This document shows, in pieces, positions 12,121-24,425 of a stretch of 64,000 nucleotides of DNA; the stretch's first letter is position 1, and each line of letters opens with the position of its first letter. The translations under genes were made by a program, and so were the position numbers. Where the stretch lies: assembly GCA_035578905.1 (NCBI GenBank), contig JAQJVL010000534.1, positions 531,163 to 595,162 of the forward strand, in the 5' to 3' direction. The stretch comes from Stictocephala bisonia (lineage: Eukaryota > Arthropoda > Insecta > Hemiptera > Membracidae). The notes under the pieces are model-generated. The model saw only the letters and a program-made list of their open reading frames with translations. It was not told where the DNA came from and searched no databases.

Positions 12121-13534
12121 GCTCAACATCGTACAATATGCCGAACTCATAAAATATAAATTCTATTTCTGGTAATTTTACAAATATATATATAAAACGA
12201 TTGTTTTTATTTCTTAACTATTGCTATTGAACTATTAGCACTGCACATTAGAGCCCTAACATTTTGATTGACCAGTGGTAAACTAACCGATACGTACGTA
12301 TCTGTACACTGATTGTTGGCTTAAATGTTTCTGCTTTATGTTTAAGAAAGCATTTTAAATCGAATTTCCAAAAGCTACTATGAAGTTTTCTGAAGTGGAA
12401 AGTCAAGTTCATTGATATTCTTGTCTTGAACTTCGAAGCACGTTGTTATTTGATTAGAGAGGTAACGTTCCTGATATCTGTAACTTGTCACTAAATTACC
12501 ATATTGTTCTCGTGAATGAACGTTCTTGCTTTTTGTTACTCATATCCTAAGTCACTGAATTTGGAACGATTAACTATCATCACTGGTTATTTAAGTATTG
12601 TCTGCTAACACAAGGATATAATCGAATTTAATACCTAGCTACGATTAAATAGTTTAAACGTATATATATATATAATAAATACTATTGCTTTTCAGATAAT
12701 ATTTATAAACTTGGCAAATAACGAATAACTTATTATATTTACTAGAATATTACTATTTAATTTATAATCTTGAGTCACATATTCCTCTAACGAGATAATG
12801 AAATTTATATTATAATACGAGTCACCCTCACTCGCTCCGCTCGTTACACCTCGACCTGTGACTTTTGACTACAAATAATAGTAGGTTAAAATCACATTAT
12901 TAAATGTATCTCACTCACATTACTTGTGTTGCTATATATTTATTAGTATAAACACCCAATGATATTACTTAGCCTATTTCAAAGGAGTACATTTAATTTT
13001 TGTTTTAAGAGCTGTCCACTAATTAAATAAATAAAGTAACTACGTTAGATTACTATTGGAACCCTCAAGTCCAGTATAGCAGAGCCTCACGCCATTGTTT
13101 ACATTCCAACAGCTGTTATACACTTTTGCGAATATTTATTTTTTTTCCATAATATTACTAAAATGATCCACAGATATTGACGTCTCTGATGAACTCGTAA
13201 GTTTGTGACTATTAGCTTTCTTTGGTAAATATTAAGAAGGCATATGTTTTGGGTTTCAATATACTTAAAAATTTTTATGTATGTGTGTTATGCACAACGA
13301 GGTAAGTTGTAATATATTATATAAAAATATCACTGAAAGAACACTTCATGAACTAACCTTTTATAAAATAGAATAATTTTAAAAGGATCTATTATAGTTA
13401 TATGAATTAGGTTTTGGACTTAGTTTTAATAACTTTTACTAATTTGTATTGTTTAACTTACAAAACTATTCTACCGAACAAAAATTTGCTTGATATTGAT
13501 AATTATTTTTTAGATAAGATAAGTGGATAAAACG

Positions 13535-14575
13535 TATCTCTTGGATAGGACTTTTGAAGTGAAATTTGGTGGAGAGTATGCCGATAACTTTGTTCTCAGT
13601 TATGGAGTACCACAAGGGTCTAACCTGGAACTTTCTTTAGTGGAATTACATCTGTCCTGAACTGTGCAGTTCAGCTGTATGCCGACGTTATTAAAACATC
13701 TATGTAGTTCGCTGATACAAGTATCAATTTGCCTGTGAGTTGGGCTAAAGACAATCAATTACCACTAAACTTTACCAAAACATTGAACGTTTCGTCACAT
13801 GTAAAATTAATTCATCATTATTTTATGAAAATAGTAACTTTATAATCTTGGACCATAATCTTGAAGCCCTGATTGATTACAAGTTGATCTCTGTATATGT
13901 AAACTGTGCTGTAACAAAATTTAGGAAAAGCATTGTTCTCGTCATGTGGATCACCAGGTGTTTCAATAACACATTTATTTAACACTGTACGAGTCTTCTT
14001 ATGTATGCCACTGTTATTTGGAATAGAGACCGGGTGTACACAGATACAGCCGTCGAGGTCGTCCAGAGTAAATTCCTCTCATGGGCGGTATGGAAGTTTT
14101 CGGAACTAGGTAAAGTGGAACCGCGTGCAGAACTGAATTTAAGAACCTTATCAGGTCATCAAGCTATGACTAAAGTATTTTTTTTTTATTTATTTTTTTT
14201 TATTTATTTATTTTTTTTTTACTGAGTGCTTCATTGTCTCACTGGTTCAGCATAAATAGAAAGTATTTTTTTTTTTTTTTAATTCCACAAATTTTAATTT
14301 TCATCAATTTGATAAAAATTTAAATTTGTGGAATTTACTAAAAAAAATTACTTTCTATTTACAACCAAAGCAAATCCATTAAGAATATAAAGCAGAAAAT
14401 GGTTCAGTATAGTTTATTTATCTAAGAGTTCCAGAATATGCCTTTCGTTCAAGATATCAATTTGTTTGTTCATACTTTGGAGTACGTAATCCAGTGGTCA
14501 AATGTACTAATATTGCAAACGAAATATTTCGACAACTATTATAGCTGTTTCTAAGTATGCTGAAAGCAACATATC
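13535..14575 (+). pseudogene. Non-LTR retrotransposon reverse transcriptase pseudogene, C-terminal half, interrupted
   Basis: From 13535 the translation gives YLLDRTFEVKFGGEY, then SYGVPQGSNLE, the conserved RT motif 4 (usually GVPQGSxLGP). The catalytic box near 13675 reads QLYADVIK in place of YADD, losing an Asp. WAKDNQLPLNFTKT follows near 13740, then MYATVIWNRDRVY and VQSKFLSWAVWKF in the frame at 14001-14165, typical of the region after the RT fingers in jockey/CR1-like elements. A low-complexity and hairpin block lies at about 14170-14365. The C-terminal piece resumes at about 14430-14555 with VPEYAFRSRYQFVCSYFGVR and CTNIANEIFRQLL. Multiple stops and shifts show it is dead. A fragment of the same family is at 51150-51255. 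Confidence 0.8.
14254..14360. repeat. Hairpin insertion inside the LINE remnant
   Basis: AAATAGAAAGTA at 14254-14265 mirrors TACTTTCTATTT at 14349-14360. Inside it AATTCCACAAATTT mirrors AAATTTGTGGAATT around a short loop near 14309. Poly-T and TTTA-type runs lie just upstream (14169-14220). It splits the reverse transcriptase remnant and so is probably younger. Confidence 0.75.
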
Positions 14576-15445
14576 ATTCTTAACTATGTGAGTACTTACA
14601 CTCAGCCAGTTAAGCTCGATTTATTTAGTGTTATATTTGGGCCTTATGGCTGTTTTGGACTCTTGAGAGTTCAACTGGTTGTTGTCACGGCCAATAGGTG
14701 GAAATAAAAAAACTTAAATTATAAAAATACAAGAATATTTGACATTTATTGTTAAAACATCGTTAAGTTATTTATAGGTATAATTAAGTTATTATACTTT
14801 TAGAGTCTTGTTCAGCAATCGGACATTTGTAAATGTAACAAAAATCTAAATAATATTTATCCTATTGTAGTTCGTGTTACATTCAAGTAAGGAAAACGCA
14901 CGTAATAAATAAAAGGGGAGTTTGACAGAATCTCGTATCGACAGAAAAATACGTTCATAACAAAGAAGAGATAGATTAAAAGTTTTCCAATTCAGCTGCG
15001 CTCTGAATACAGATTCTGGCACGAATGCTAAGTAGGGGATGCGATAGTAAAGTCTATAGTCACATTTATCTGATTTCTTTAGAGTTAACAGTAATTTAAA
15101 ATATTTTCCAGTCCACTAAAATCAAACGTCTAGTATTTTATTAATTAGGAAAATATTTGTAAATAATACGGAAAGTATTCAAGTTAATTAGTTGAGTAAT
15201 AGTACTTTCAGGCTGTTGTAAATTATTACTTTAGCGTGATAATAACATGAAAGTGTTTAACTTTACCTACTTTCTTTAAAAAAAACTTTTATGATTAGTG
15301 TTTTGAAACTTTAAAAGATTATTTCTTAACGCGCTATAAGGGTATCCAGTAATAAAGTATAAAAATACACATATTATGAATCATAAAGGGGACGTGGTAA
15401 GTTTATTATAGTCTACAACCCTTGAAATAAAAGCACGAATGTGAT
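14576..15445. other. AT-rich non-coding stretch
   Basis: Nothing recognised. Confidence 0.5.
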
Positions 15446-15595
15446 CCTCAAAGGGTCGTATACAGTAAGCTGATGTTAAGGCCTCCTTAAATTAGACAGG
15501 ACCTCAAGTATTTACTCATTATATGTACCCCAATGAAGTTTCTGGTCGAAGGCGAATCGGCCTTGGTAATATTATTTTCATTGCAATCCACCGCC
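15446..15595 (+). repeat. Dispersed repeat family C, copy 1
   Basis: Aligns with 17841-17985: TAAGCTGATG-TTAAGGCCTCC versus TAAGCTAGGTGAGGGCCTCC, then AGGACCTCAAG, CTCATTATATG versus CTAATTATATG, and GTCGAAGGCGAAT versus GTTTGAGGTGAAT. The copies lie 2.4 kb apart in the same orientation. The class is unknown. Confidence 0.65.
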
Positions 15596-17840
15596 TCCTA
15601 CAACATATTTTTCAATAAAGTCTTTACAATTCAAATCATTGATTTGGACAAATTAATAACTTAGCTAAACTAATTTGGTAATTTTATAAATCAGTTTATT
15701 AAGTAGAGGGGGTTGGCTATCACTTCATCGTGATTTATTAATGATGTTCTTCTATATAGTTAGTTCGAATAGCTATTCCAAAAATAATAACGTTATTTAT
15801 TTTCACAATTCGTCACAAAAAGTAATTAGATAATGACTCTCTTAAGACATACAGTACACTAATTATTTTCGGCGTTCAGCCACTCACCAATCTGAGAACG
15901 GATTTTATTTTCATTATTATTTTCTTGCAGTAGTAGTTTTGATAGTGTAAAAATAAAATATAAAACAAATAAAAGCACCCGTGGTTTTAATATTTATGCA
16001 CCTAATTTGTATTTGAATTTATATTTAATAGAACAAAAGTTTACATTCGGCATCAATATCCTCGCTGAAGGTATTTTCGGTTTCTTATATTTAACGGTTG
16101 GGTTAACACCAAAAACCAAAAATTAACCAAAAAAAATTAATAAATATGGTTTTTTTTATGTAGAATGATGTGCGTAGTTATTGATAATTTTTATAGAAAG
16201 AAAAGTATACTTAACAAGAATTACAGTTTTTTTTTTTTTTTTTTTTTTTTATTGTATACTAGTTAAAGTTGTATATTCATAGTTACTGGAGTAATATGTT
16301 GACACAAGCCTCTATATTGGAATTAGTAGATGCAATAAATTTAATAAGTTCTTGTGAAAGCAATATAATATTGCGTTTTACTAGGGTAGTATAGTATTAA
16401 AGACATTGCAAACAAATACACGTTCTAATATTCCCTCGAGTACGTATTATTACTGTTACCTTCAGACTGTCATACACTTTCATGCATCTAGAAATTCAAC
16501 TTTGCTATGTATAATTAATGAACAATGTACGTTGGATTGTTATCTCATAGTTGAAAATTAAATATAATTTAATGACTTCAAGCAATCTAATATTTCCTGC
16601 ACTACCTATATTCCTCATTATTGATTTGAATTAACTATGCAAGTTTAATCGATTATAAATTTCTGAACGGATTATGTTTGATAAATATTAAATTTATAAT
16701 TATAGACCTCACCCCATCAACTTACGCATGACATAGGAAAAAATGTATAGCTTTAATTGAAAAAAATTAATAAAATTTTGATAAATAAACATGATTCCAT
16801 CCTTAATGCTAAGATACCGATGTGACACCTACTCGTACGGCTCAATTATAGATGTACAATATACCTAGAAAGGTTTCATTTAACTCTGCAAGGTGGACAT
16901 TTTACTACCACGGATTGAGAGAGGTCCCTCTCCAGTCCAAGCATGGTTTTGTGAATAAAACTTATTGTTGTTTCCTATTACGATAAAATTTTAACTAGTA
17001 CAAAAAATATAATGATGTAATAACTTACAGTAATAATGCTTTTCAAAGGACATTTACTTTTGTTCTTTTTAAAGTGCAGAAAACACGATAACAAATTCCA
17101 ATAACACACAATACCTTAATGAATGACTTAATGAGAGGCTTTAAATTAATAAGTAATAAACCTTACTTAGTGTAACCATTTTTCTCGAATTTGTGTCCAC
17201 CCTGTAAAAATATGGCTACAGTCCTACTCAACAACATTTATTTGCATCATTAGGACTTTACAACACAATATTGAAACGAAAAAATATAAATATTACCAAC
17301 TACTCTCTACTCCATAAATGGGTAGTTCTGACGCAATGAAACGTCAACAGTTAATTTATTATAATTTTCAGAAATTATTAAAAATGTTCGGTCCAAGAAG
17401 AGTATAATGTGTAAGTTTAAATAACGACAGCAAATGTTCGACAGTGAAGGGTGGACCGACTGCCTCACCAAAAATAAAATAAATATATGATGAATAGTTT
17501 CTTTACACTCCAACATTAAGCATTTCAGGTTGGTCTGCCTTATAATACGAGACAGAATATTACTGTATATTTCTTAGTTATTCACACGTTCGTTTATTAT
17601 CTAAGAAATAACACTGCATTACTCATTTTATTGTATTTTTAAATTGATCAATATACGATGACAAACTTTAAAAATATTATGCAAGTCAGGTACACAGCGA
17701 GCTTAAAAATATACAAAATTTGCAACACCTTATAGAATTTCAATAAAACCTAAAAATCTACAATAATTGGGAAGCAAATGTTATAATAAATAATATTTAT
17801 TTACGTCCATTTCGACGTGGAGGTAGGATTTCTTTCTCGA
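15596..17840. other. AT-rich non-coding stretch
   Basis: No gene seen. A poly-T run of about 20 lies near 16229-16250. The minus-strand frame at 17307-17516 has no recognisable motif. Confidence 0.5.
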
Positions 17841-17985
17841 AGGATTCAAGGCCGCTTGTAATAAGCTAGGTGAGGGCCTCCTTTCTGAGAGGACCTCAAG
17901 GATTGGCTAATTATATGCCTCTGACAGAATGTCCAGTTTGAGGTGAATAAACCAGCCAGATGTATTTTTTTGTTGACATCCACTT
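17841..17985 (+). repeat. Dispersed repeat family C, copy 2
   Basis: Partner of 15446-15595 in the same orientation. The best-kept segment is GAGGACCTCAAGGATTGGCT with flanking blocks. Confidence 0.65.
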
Positions 17986-18149
17986 AAACAGTTAATCGCT
18001 TAAAACATAATTTCGAAATACTGTACAAATTATTACAGTAGTGGGTAGTGAGGAAAGTAATAAATATATTTGTTATTTGAATTAGTATGGGTTAAGGAAA
18101 AAAATAGTTCTTAGATGTAGGCTAAGTTAGTAAGTACACCTGAAGATGA

Positions 18150-18185
18150 CAGGAGTTTGTTTTACCTGTCGAAATGTTGTGTTCG
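18150..18185 (+). other. CTGAAGA-stem-GAAA motif
   Basis: CTGAAGATGACAGG is followed by an 11-base spacer, CCTGTC and GAAA. GACAGG and CCTGTC can pair perfectly. Similar arrangements occur at 40771-40802 and 58160-58185, and in reverse near 52620-52645. The pattern marks a repeat class and is discussed in the findings. Confidence 0.5.
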
Positions 18186-19027
18186 TTTCCTAAACACTGG
18201 AAGCATTGGAAATCTCCAAATATTATCTACATATAATAAATATAATATAGGAAGAATACACAACAATAGAACATACAAAATAACAGTTAAAAATTTGAAA
18301 GACAAAACATAAATACAAAATAGTACTAGGCAGAGAGAAAAAATAATTGATACTATAAATATAATAAAGGAGGAATAGGCATTATTAAAATATAACAAGG
18401 GTCAGTAAGAAAAATAAACATCAATGGTAAAACACAAATAAAAACAATAACAATTTCAAACTATCAAGACGAATCAATAAAAAAACAATAAAAATATAAA
18501 CTATTTACAAACACATAAATAGGTAGTATACAAACAGTATGTAACTTAACGAAATATAGAAAAGCACATAAATATATATTTTGCTTTGAGGAGCCGAAGA
18601 AATTTTAAGTTATAAGTAGATATTGGCTCCAAAATGAAATCCATTTCGCCTCCTCTTGAAAGCCTCAAATTATAAGATGTCATCATCTGGAGTAGAGGTG
18701 AGGAAGCACGCACTACAGCCCGTACTGAGACAAGTGAAATAATCATTTGATCCAACTGTTAAAATTATGAATTCTAAAACAGAGCTTGCTGTTTGTGTAT
18801 ACATGCTTGCTAAATGTATACACCACCTTACATGAGAAAGAATTATTCATAACAACTGAGATTGTCAACATATATATATATATTTCTGATTTCTGATATT
18901 CGAAGTGGGTCAATTACAAGAATAACTCAACTTGGTTGGTTTTAACTCCATCTAGTTGATTGAAAGACTCTTTTCCAAAATAATAAAAAAATGTTGTATG
19001 TTTATTAGTCAAAACAATAAACATTAG
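18186..19027. other. AT-rich non-coding stretch
   Basis: Minus-strand frames at 18162-18398 and 18546-18755 are rich in hydrophobic residues because the DNA is A-rich on the plus strand. No start context or family motif supports them. Confidence 0.5.
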
Positions 19028-19212
19028 GCCTCTTGCTAGCCTAATGGTTAGCACGTCTGCTTATATGCAGAGGGTCACGGGTTCAAATGCCGGGAGATCC
19101 ACTTAAATTTGCCATAGGGGCTTGTACCTTTGTCCCTCAACAACGATTGATTAGCACGTTCAAAATGCCACTGGCGTAGAAATTAAACAGATTTTTGTTA
19201 AATAAATAAAAG
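19028..19212 (+). repeat. tRNA-derived SINE, family 2
   Basis: CTAGCCTAATGGTTAGCA fits a pol III A box and GGGTTCAAATGCCGGG fits a B box, at tRNA-like spacing. A body with CCATAGGGGCTTGTACC and a simple AAATAAATAAA tail follows. The sequence differs from family 1 at 6141. It is not a functional tRNA because the acceptor stem does not close. Confidence 0.8.
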
Positions 19213-19358
19213 ATTGTTGTTTTCATAATTAGTTTTATGAAAAAGATAATGATAATATTTTTAAATGCTCTAATTAGTTTTACAAAGAAATAAAATGTGA
19301 CGTGAGACAATATTCATATAATATGAGGACAAGAAGATGCAATATTACGTACCTGGCT

Positions 19359-19509
19359 CCATAGTATTTGTGCGTTTTGTACTTGTATTGTACTTGTATT
19401 TTGTAATTATATTTGTGAATTTTTTGCTTATATTGTAATATATTTGTTTTGTGTGATGTTTTATTTGTACTGTATATGTACCAACACGTACTATGCTAAT
19501 TAAAAACTA
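19359..19509 (+). repeat. Dispersed repeat family F, copy 1
   Basis: CATAGTATTTGTGC, then GTACTTGTATTG-type sub-repeats, TTTGTTTTGTGTGATG and GTACCAACACGTACTATGCT match the right arm and right flank of the palindrome at 40595-40945. This single-arm copy has no inverted partner. Confidence 0.7.
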
Positions 19510-20284
19510 CAATATATTAGCTTAATATTAGAGAAATTTTCTGATGCTTGAGTGAAGCTACGTATTTTCATATTTAAATGCAACCAATTTAAATCCCCTA
19601 CTACAAGAAACGTATTAGCTGGAAATTATTATTCGTAAAATGTGTCATTGATGGTCAAATAAAAGGAAAATGAAATATAAAATACTTGCACTATATGACT
19701 TACAATTAATTCCCAGATATTTTCAGTGAACTTTCTCCACCTATAAAAAACAATATTTACGGTAATCAAGTTAATATAGAACTAAAATATTTACTCTTAG
19801 AGAATATTTTATCTGCTTAAAATAGTTGATATTAAATGTTTATGATTCTTGTTATATATTTTGATATTTTATTATTAACAACAAAAAACTACATCAATTA
19901 TTATTTGTAAGACATGCAAAAGTTATTTATTAATTTACTATTACTTGTTTGACATATGTACATTTTTGCATATATTTAATAAAAAAGAGTAGCTTATCCC
20001 TTTACTACACTTAATTTAATTCTTTGTGTATTGTAAGATAGGTTCTATTGTAAAACCTTATTGTTATTATTAGTAGCCACTGTAAACCTTTCAGAAAAAT
20101 GTAACTCTTTACTTTTTTTATTTACATTTTTTTAAATTTTATTGGTTTTGTTAACTATTGGTTTCATTTTTTTAATTAATAAAAACAATAGTTAGTGAAG
20201 CAAATAAATATACAGACAACATATGATTATTAACATAAATATATCCCAGTATTTATAGATCAACCACAGCAACAATACCGAGCC
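19510..20284. other. AT-rich non-coding stretch
   Basis: Nothing recognised. Confidence 0.5.
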
Positions 20285-20480
20285 AAACTTCCGGTGGAGA
20301 AGTTCATGCACCAAGTAATGTCAGATGTAGAGGCAAGAAGCATAACACACATCTGCAAATAAATAAATCACAGCTTGCGTAGCAACAAAGCAACAATCGC
20401 AGACAGAACTTCCGGCGGAAACAGTTCACGCGATGCACATCAGACTGGGTACACGCAAAACAGCGCAGTCTGAGTACAGT
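20285..20480 (+). repeat. Two diverged copies of the ACTTCCG-CGGA repeat
   Basis: AACTTCCGGTGGAGAAGTTC at about 20286 and AACTTCCGGCGGAAACAGTT at about 20407 are spaced about 121 bp apart and match the core at 7438-7465. Each is followed by a CATGCA-like or CGATGCACATC segment. Confidence 0.55.
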
Positions 20481-21298
20481 AAAATCTACCGTAGTTAATT
20501 GTTGCCAAGACTACGTTAATCATTTTAACAATATTATTTAATAATACTAACGGTACTGCACTAATTAACAATAACTATCTATTAACAATTGTAATGAATT
20601 GCTAATTGATATTGTACAAATCTTAAGTGATACGTTGTCGAGATGTTTCATAGTACATAAGGTGGTATGATATCTTTACTGTTGTAAGAATATCAATAAT
20701 TAATTACCTATTGTTACCCATAATCCTGCTCTCACTGTTCTAATTAGATAATATGACTCTATGATATCACTGTGTAGCTTTATATTATATCAGTTTAAGC
20801 TAAACCATACTCATACTGTGTAAGTAATAAATTGTAAAATAAACACAGATTGTGCAAACATTTATATATCCAGTTTCCTGCTAAAATGCGTATTTATATT
20901 TACTAGAGGAAATTATATCGTACCATTATTTGGGTCATGGAAATGGAATTCAAGGCAGGCTTTCATAACTTTATTAGTTTTCAGCATTATATTTTTTTTC
21001 AATACAAATAGTTATTAATGATAACTTTCTATAAGTTAATATTTATGTGTAATGAACAGTTGTTGAAGTGTGTAGTAAACAATACATGTTTGCTTGTTTT
21101 TATAATTAACTGAAATAGAATTTATAGATTATTCATAGTTATTGTTCTAGTTGAAAATAGAGATTTTGACAAAATGAAATATTTTCCCCTAGACATTTTA
21201 ATGACCTAAATGTTATAAATACTATAAAATATAGTTTATTTTATAGTATTCTGAAAAATTTTGTGAATTTCACAAAATAATATTAAATACAATTTATG

Positions 21299-21320
21299 TT
21301 TTTTTTTTTTTTTTTTTTTT
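21299..21320 (+). repeat. Poly-T tract
   Basis: A run of about 21-22 T with no recognised body beside it. Two AT-rich hairpins lie just upstream: arms AATACTATAAAAT (21218-21250) and ATTTTGTGA (21258-21278). Confidence 0.85.
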
Positions 21321-21486
21321 ACAATCCAAACATGGTTTTTCGTAACCTATGAATCAAATAGTAGTATGTTTGATTTAGTGTAAAAATCATAACTCAAATT
21401 TAAGTAAAATTTAGATATGATTAAATGTTACACAGTAGTCATAAACAATATTATGAAATTATATCTAGGCCTTGTTGTTATATGAA

Positions 21487-23039
21487 ATATGTTCTCGAAC
21501 TATAACCTAAAACTTTTACCGGAATTTTTATTCAGAATACAACTGTATTTGCAAATTTTGAGCCAAACTAAACTTCAAAATGTTATTCTTGTTTTAATGG
21601 ATTTTAATACATACAGGATGTAGCTAAAATACATGGACAAACTTCAGGAGGTTGTTCCAGGGGTCAAAACAAACAAAAAAGTTCTTTTAAACATATGTAC
21701 TAATATGCACCGTTTTCTGTCGGTATGTCTGTGTTTTTTACATATTTTTTTTTCTCAGCAACCATAAAAGGTAGTGTTGAAATTTGGCACATATGCTATT
21801 CAAGTAATGTTCTATTACAACAACAAAAATCATTGGAAAATTTCAAAATGGTTAGTTAAAAACTTTGACGTTAAATTCCATTAAAACACCTGTATAAAAA
21901 AAGCACAAAAGTGATAAATTGTAGAAAACTTTACTACAAAACTAACGATAGCTTATTTATTGAAAACAAACAAGAAATGCATAATTTGTGGTATTTTCTT
22001 TAATTTAGTTACAGTTAATTCTTTTGTTCTTCTTCATTTTTTTTGCTCTTCTTTGGTCTCTGGGACAAATGGACAGAAATCGAAGCATATTAGGACACAA
22101 AGTTTATAGGAACATGTTTGTTTGTTTTGACCCCAGGAACAATCTCCTGAAGTTTGTCCAAGTATTTCAGTTACACCCCAGTATATCTACCATTTTCTGA
22201 CAGATGAATCCCTTATCAGTTACCGTACAAAATAGTTTATTGAATACTGATCTCTACTCCTCTTGTGATATAATCACTGGAAATCGCCTAATAAGTCCCT
22301 CCCTCCTCGTGCCGATTGCTCGATCCCTGTCAGTGTTGACCTCCAGGCCTGACTATCTCCACTGATTGCCTCTTGGTGTCTAGGGCTCACCCCTCAGTCA
22401 CTACCCTGGAGGGACCCCTTAAAATGCAGCATCGTAAGACTATTTCAGTATTGAGTTATCTGCTCCATTTCCTTCGCTGAGGGTTACTTTTAGAGGGATT
22501 TTCGGGTGTTCATGCTATAACTACTAATTTTGTATTGCGAGGTTCACATTCCTAAAGAAATGAATCAACTATGGAAAATGCTTTAATATTTTTGCTATTG
22601 TTTTGGTTTATAATCTGAAACAATAATATTACTTCCAGTTTATATGAGCATCAAACTTGTTCATGTTCCTTATTCAAGGAGTGAAGAACCGTCTATCAGC
22701 TCAGTTAGGAATTCTATCCTCCACCAAATCGTTCTCATTCATTATTACATTCCATTTCTCACAGACTAGTTTATTATTTACTTATTTAGATTATATTATT
22801 AACTAATTATTTTATACAGGTAATCCAAACTTTTTATTAGGGGTTTTTTGCTTTTCTTGTAAGCAAAACAATTTTAGAATAAGCAAAAATCCTGCTACAT
22901 TCCGGTATGTTTCCTCTCTTCTTTATCCTGTTCAATCAGGATTCACTTGACACAGGCCATTATCTTAATAATCCGTTTATCCTGTCGTACTGATTGTGTC
23001 CACTCATTTCACTAAATAAATAAATCCTTGAATAATCGT
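21487..23039 (+). repeat. Large direct repeat, copy 1 (interrupted by a MITE)
   Basis: Starts at TATGTTCTCGAACTATAACC and ends near CATTTCACTAAATAAATAAA. Apart from the insertion at 21614-22181 it aligns with 24426-25393. The core (about 22267-22760, containing CTGGAAATCGCCTAATAAGT and CCTGGAGGGACCCCTTAAAA) is nearly identical between copies and less AT-rich, while the edges are more diverged. It could be a segmental duplication or the long repeats of a decayed element. I see no LTR-type primer-binding site. Confidence 0.85.
21614..22181. mobile_element. 568-bp mariner-type MITE with long terminal inverted repeats
   Basis: Left end CAGGATGTAGCTAAAATAC and right end (reverse) CTGGGGTGTAACTGAAATAC open inverted repeats that stay similar for roughly 110 bases, including GGACAAACTTCAGGAG and GGGTCAAAACAAACAAA. 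TA flanks both sides (21612-21613, 22182-22183). The matching place in repeat copy 2, near 24550-24565, has no element, which gives an empty site. There is no open frame of note. Confidence 0.9.
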
Positions 23040-23916
23040 AACTCTGTGCAGTTTATTCTAAGAAAATGGCTGGAAATGTCTACTAAAAAATCATCTTCAC
23101 ATTATTTATTTTAAAACTTATTTGTTCTTGCAGCCTCTATTTGTGAAAAGTAATTATGGTACGAGTGATGTGTATAACAAGTTAAGGCTAAAATTATTTA
23201 TTTATCTGAATAATAGCAACAGGAAAAAACAGCCTGGAACCTAGAATTTTACGTAAATGTTACATGCATGATTTGCATGTTTTATCATGCATACTACGTA
23301 TATTTACATATATTTCACTTTCAATCATGCAGTTCTGAAATGTGACACAGTTAATCAGTGGTTAAAATCTTATATGTTATATTCCAGTAAATATGAAAAT
23401 ATTATGCTCTATTCTATTCTTCCTAGGTTTATAAAAGACTAACTTATATTTCTTCGTAATACTATTGAACATATCATCACACTGGGTATACAATGTTTCT
23501 TGCTATAATAACTTACTAATAAATAGAAATGTATCAGTAGGTCTGTTGGTGTATCATAAATAACCACAATAAAGTAATAGGCCTTAATTATTGTTTCAGA
23601 CCTGTGTAAGTCATTCCCAAGAAAATAATGGATATTTAAAATTATTCTATAATCAGAATCAATGTAGTCTCAATAGTACAAATAAACATGAAAAAAATAA
23701 AACTAAACAATTAAAGTTAAAAAATTATTCGTTAAACTTATAAATAATACAACAATTATTATTTTGTAGAATTAAGGTGGACACATCCATTTATATATTT
23801 TTTTTCATTGCTACTTTTTACCTTTTATTTAAGTTATCAGCATTTTCAGAAGTTAAAATAAAAAAGTAGAAAAACGAACAAAACATTCCGTAAAGAATGA
23901 TTGGGTCGGAAGGGAC
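23040..23916. other. AT-rich non-coding spacer between the duplicated blocks
   Basis: Nothing recognised. Confidence 0.5.
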
Positions 23917-24400
23917 AGTCAACAGTAATCTCAGTCTACTCAATGTGTTCAGTCGCTGTGTACTTCACAACGGAGCTCTGTTTACATAAGTCATGTAATA
24001 GGAACAGCTCATTGCTCCTAAACACAAACAGCACTTAGATTTATGACAAAATGGACTGTATAGAAGGAGAAAAAGTCAACATTAATCTCAGTCTACTCAA
24101 TGTGTTCAGTCGATGTGTACTTCGCTACAGAGCTTTGTTTACACAAGTCAGGTAATAGAAATAGCTCATTGCTCCTCACCACAAACAGCACTTCGGTTCA
24201 TGACAAAATGGACTGTATAGAAGATGATAAAGTCAACATTAATCTCAGTCTACTCAATGTGTTCAGTTGATGTGTACTTCTATACGAAGCTCTGTTTACA
24301 CAAGTCAGGTAATAGGAACAGCTCATTGCTCCTCAACACAAATAGAACTTAGGTTCATGACAAAATAGACGTTTTAGAAGAAGATAAAGTCAACAGAATC
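23917..24400 (+). repeat. 157-bp tandem repeat, three copies
   Basis: AGTCAACA-TAATCTCAG begins units at 23917, 24074 and 24231, and the start of a fourth appears at 24388, so the period is exactly 157. Conserved blocks are TCTACTCAATGTGTTCAGT, GAACAGCTCATTGCTCCT and TTCATGACAAAATGGACT. It lies directly before copy 2 of the large duplication. Confidence 0.9.
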
Positions 24401-24425
24401 TTCTTGCTGTTACTCTTGTTGTTAG

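Larger units (their letters stand above)
10936..13534. other. AT-rich non-coding stretch
   Basis: No gene is supported. It contains a weak SINE candidate (11120-11297), a hairpin (12070-12120), a CTCGCTCCGCTCG motif near 12832 of the kind common in dispersed repeats, and a short TA run near 12660. Confidence 0.5.

Noticed and set aside
18162..18398. Membrane protein on the minus strand
   Set aside because: Hydrophobic appearance comes from the T-rich minus strand; no signal, family or start evidence.
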